A DNA stretch of 9,276 nucleotides, taken from positions 1 to 9,276 of the forward strand of contig CAKUMG010000158.1 of the NCBI GenBank assembly GCA_934667465.1. Reading direction: 5' to 3'. Made by a program: the position numbers and the translations under genes. This document shows, piece after piece, positions 8,501-9,276 of this stretch (within the stretch, counting starts at the first letter, position 1; each line of letters begins with the position of its first letter). This DNA comes from an uncultured Actinoplanes sp. GTDB taxonomy: Bacteria > Actinomycetota > Actinomycetes > Mycobacteriales > Micromonosporaceae. Below the pieces are notes generated by a model. It was not told the DNA's origin. It saw only the letters and a list, made by a program, of their open reading frames with translations, and searched no databases.

Positions 8501-9276
8501 GCGGAGACCGGCTGCCCGGCCTCCAGCTGCGCCAGCGCCTTGCCGCAGCGCTCGCCCCACAGGTTGAAGCGGTTGGCCTGGAACCCCGTGCGCCACGCGT
8601 CCTTCGCCTCGTCCGTGCGGCCTTCCAGGTAGAACGCGCGTCCCGTCTCCCACCAGGCCTCCAGCATGTTGGGCGCAAGCTCCAGCGTGCGCTTGAAGAA
8701 GCCGCGCGCGTCTTCGTACATCTCCCGTTCCAGATACACCAGGCCCATGTAGAGGTGCGCGTACATCTGCGCCTTGCGGTCGCCTTCCTGCCGGATGGCC
8801 TTGCTCAGGTGCTCGATGGCCTCGCCGAAGATCCCCTTCTTGAGGCAGATGTACCCCAGGTTCACCCGGGCCAGCGGGTTGTTGGGGTCCTTCATGAGCA
8901 CCTTGTAGTACGTCATGAGCGCGTCGTCGTACTGCTCGCGCAGCATCTGCGCCCACCCCAGCAGCGTCTCGGTGTTGGGATCGTTGGGGGCCAGCTCCAG
9001 GGCGCGCTCCAGCTCCTTGATGGCCCGCTTGGCGTCCCCCGACGCAATGGCGCTCCACCCCCGCTCCACGTAGGTAGTGCTGCCGATGAGGTCGGCCACC
9101 ACGGGCTGCGCGCGGGGCGCGGCCTCGGGCAGGGGGAGGGCCTTGTAGCGCTCCACCAGCCCGCGGATGCGCTCCTTGAGCCCCGTCAGCCCCTCGATGG
9201 CGGCCTCCGTCTCGCGGAAGAAGCCCACGATGTCGGCGCGCAGGGCCTCGCGGTCCCCCGCCCCGGCGGTGCCCAG
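8497..9276 (-). CDS. Tetratricopeptide repeat protein, 5' end beyond right edge
   Basis: The frame is open from the window edge to the TGA at 8499-8497. A GTG at 9228 could start it (243 residues), but the 16 codons upstream are in frame, stop-free and protein-like (REALRADIVGFFRETEAAIE), so the true start probably lies outside. Counting from 9228, an N-terminal helical segment (5-30, TGLKERIRGLVERYKAL) precedes about five TPR units near 50-82, 84-116, 118-150, 154-187 and 188-221. They show typical A-x-x-x-Y/L-P-N spacing (LELAPNDPNTETLLGWAQ). No signal peptide is visible, so it is a cytoplasmic scaffold for protein contacts. It probably shares a transcript with the metallopeptidase. Partner unknown. 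Style and pairing suggest Gemmatimonadota, from memory only. Confidence 0.85.
   Translation of the reverse strand: MGTAGAGDREALRADIVGFFRETEAAIEGLTGLKERIRGLVERYKALPLPEAAPRAQPVVADLIGSTTYVERGWSAIASGDAKRAIKELERALELAPNDPNTETLLGWAQMLREQYDDALMTYYKVLMKDPNNPLARVNLGYICLKKGIFGEAIEHLSKAIRQEGDRKAQMYAHLYMGLVYLEREMYEDARGFFKRTLELAPNMLEAWWETGRAFYLEGRTDEAKDAWRTGFQANRFNLWGERCGKALAQLEAGQPVSA

Noticed and set aside
7532..8632. Continuation of the plus-strand MBL frame as a long fusion protein
   Set aside because: After residue 87 the product is His/Arg/Gly-rich and antisense to the metallopeptidase with its intact HEIAH motif and signal peptide. It is an open frame produced by high GC, not a domain fusion.

Overview
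The left four fifths of the window (about 1-7530) reads as a high-GC actinobacterial chromosome, most like Micromonosporaceae/Actinoplanes. This rests on the actinobacterial style of UvrA (CPNDH zinc module, Ala/Lys-rich tail), a mycothiol-dependent maleylpyruvate isomerase family protein next to an Rv1637c-like metallo-beta-lactamase (MBL) gene, frequent GTG starts and TANNNT -10 boxes. The right fifth (about 7530-9276) does not belong to that genome. It carries two minus-strand genes, a TPR protein and a secreted HEIAH metallopeptidase, whose style suggests Gemmatimonadota (Longimicrobium-like) or a similar Gram-negative lineage. The two parts meet inside two genes at once, so the window is most simply read as a chimeric contig.

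Layout, left to right. At the left edge is a minus-strand fragment of an enoyl-CoA hydratase/isomerase lacking its N-terminus. It is separated from uvrA by a perfect 17-bp inverted repeat. uvrA (minus, 112-3099) is complete and has a possible DNA-damage-type promoter. Next come an unassigned polytopic membrane protein resembling GT-C glycosyltransferases (minus, 3254-4987) and a circularly permuted ribosome-assembly GTPase, rsgA (minus, 5076-6104). The rsgA leader contains a 15-codon ORF behind a near-ideal Shine-Dalgarno. A divergent intergenic region with a duplicated 33/34-bp element precedes a plus-strand maleylpyruvate isomerase family gene (6406-7113) that is probably leaderless. The 3' end of that gene is the first unit of a six-copy, roughly 30-bp tandem array (7091-7259). 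The array runs up to an MBL-fold hydrolase (7271 onward) that is cut after about 87 residues, just past its HxHxDH motif.

The actinobacterial genes are mostly housekeeping: nucleotide excision repair, 30S maturation and low-molecular-weight thiol chemistry. The right-hand pair forms a tight operon with a 4-base overlap or closer coupling.

I found no CRISPR array, phage, toxin-antitoxin, defence or biosynthetic system, and no tRNA or rRNA. The most notable observations are the mid-gene junction, the truncated hydratase at an inverted repeat, the tandem array grown from a gene's 3' end, and the rsgA leader ORF.
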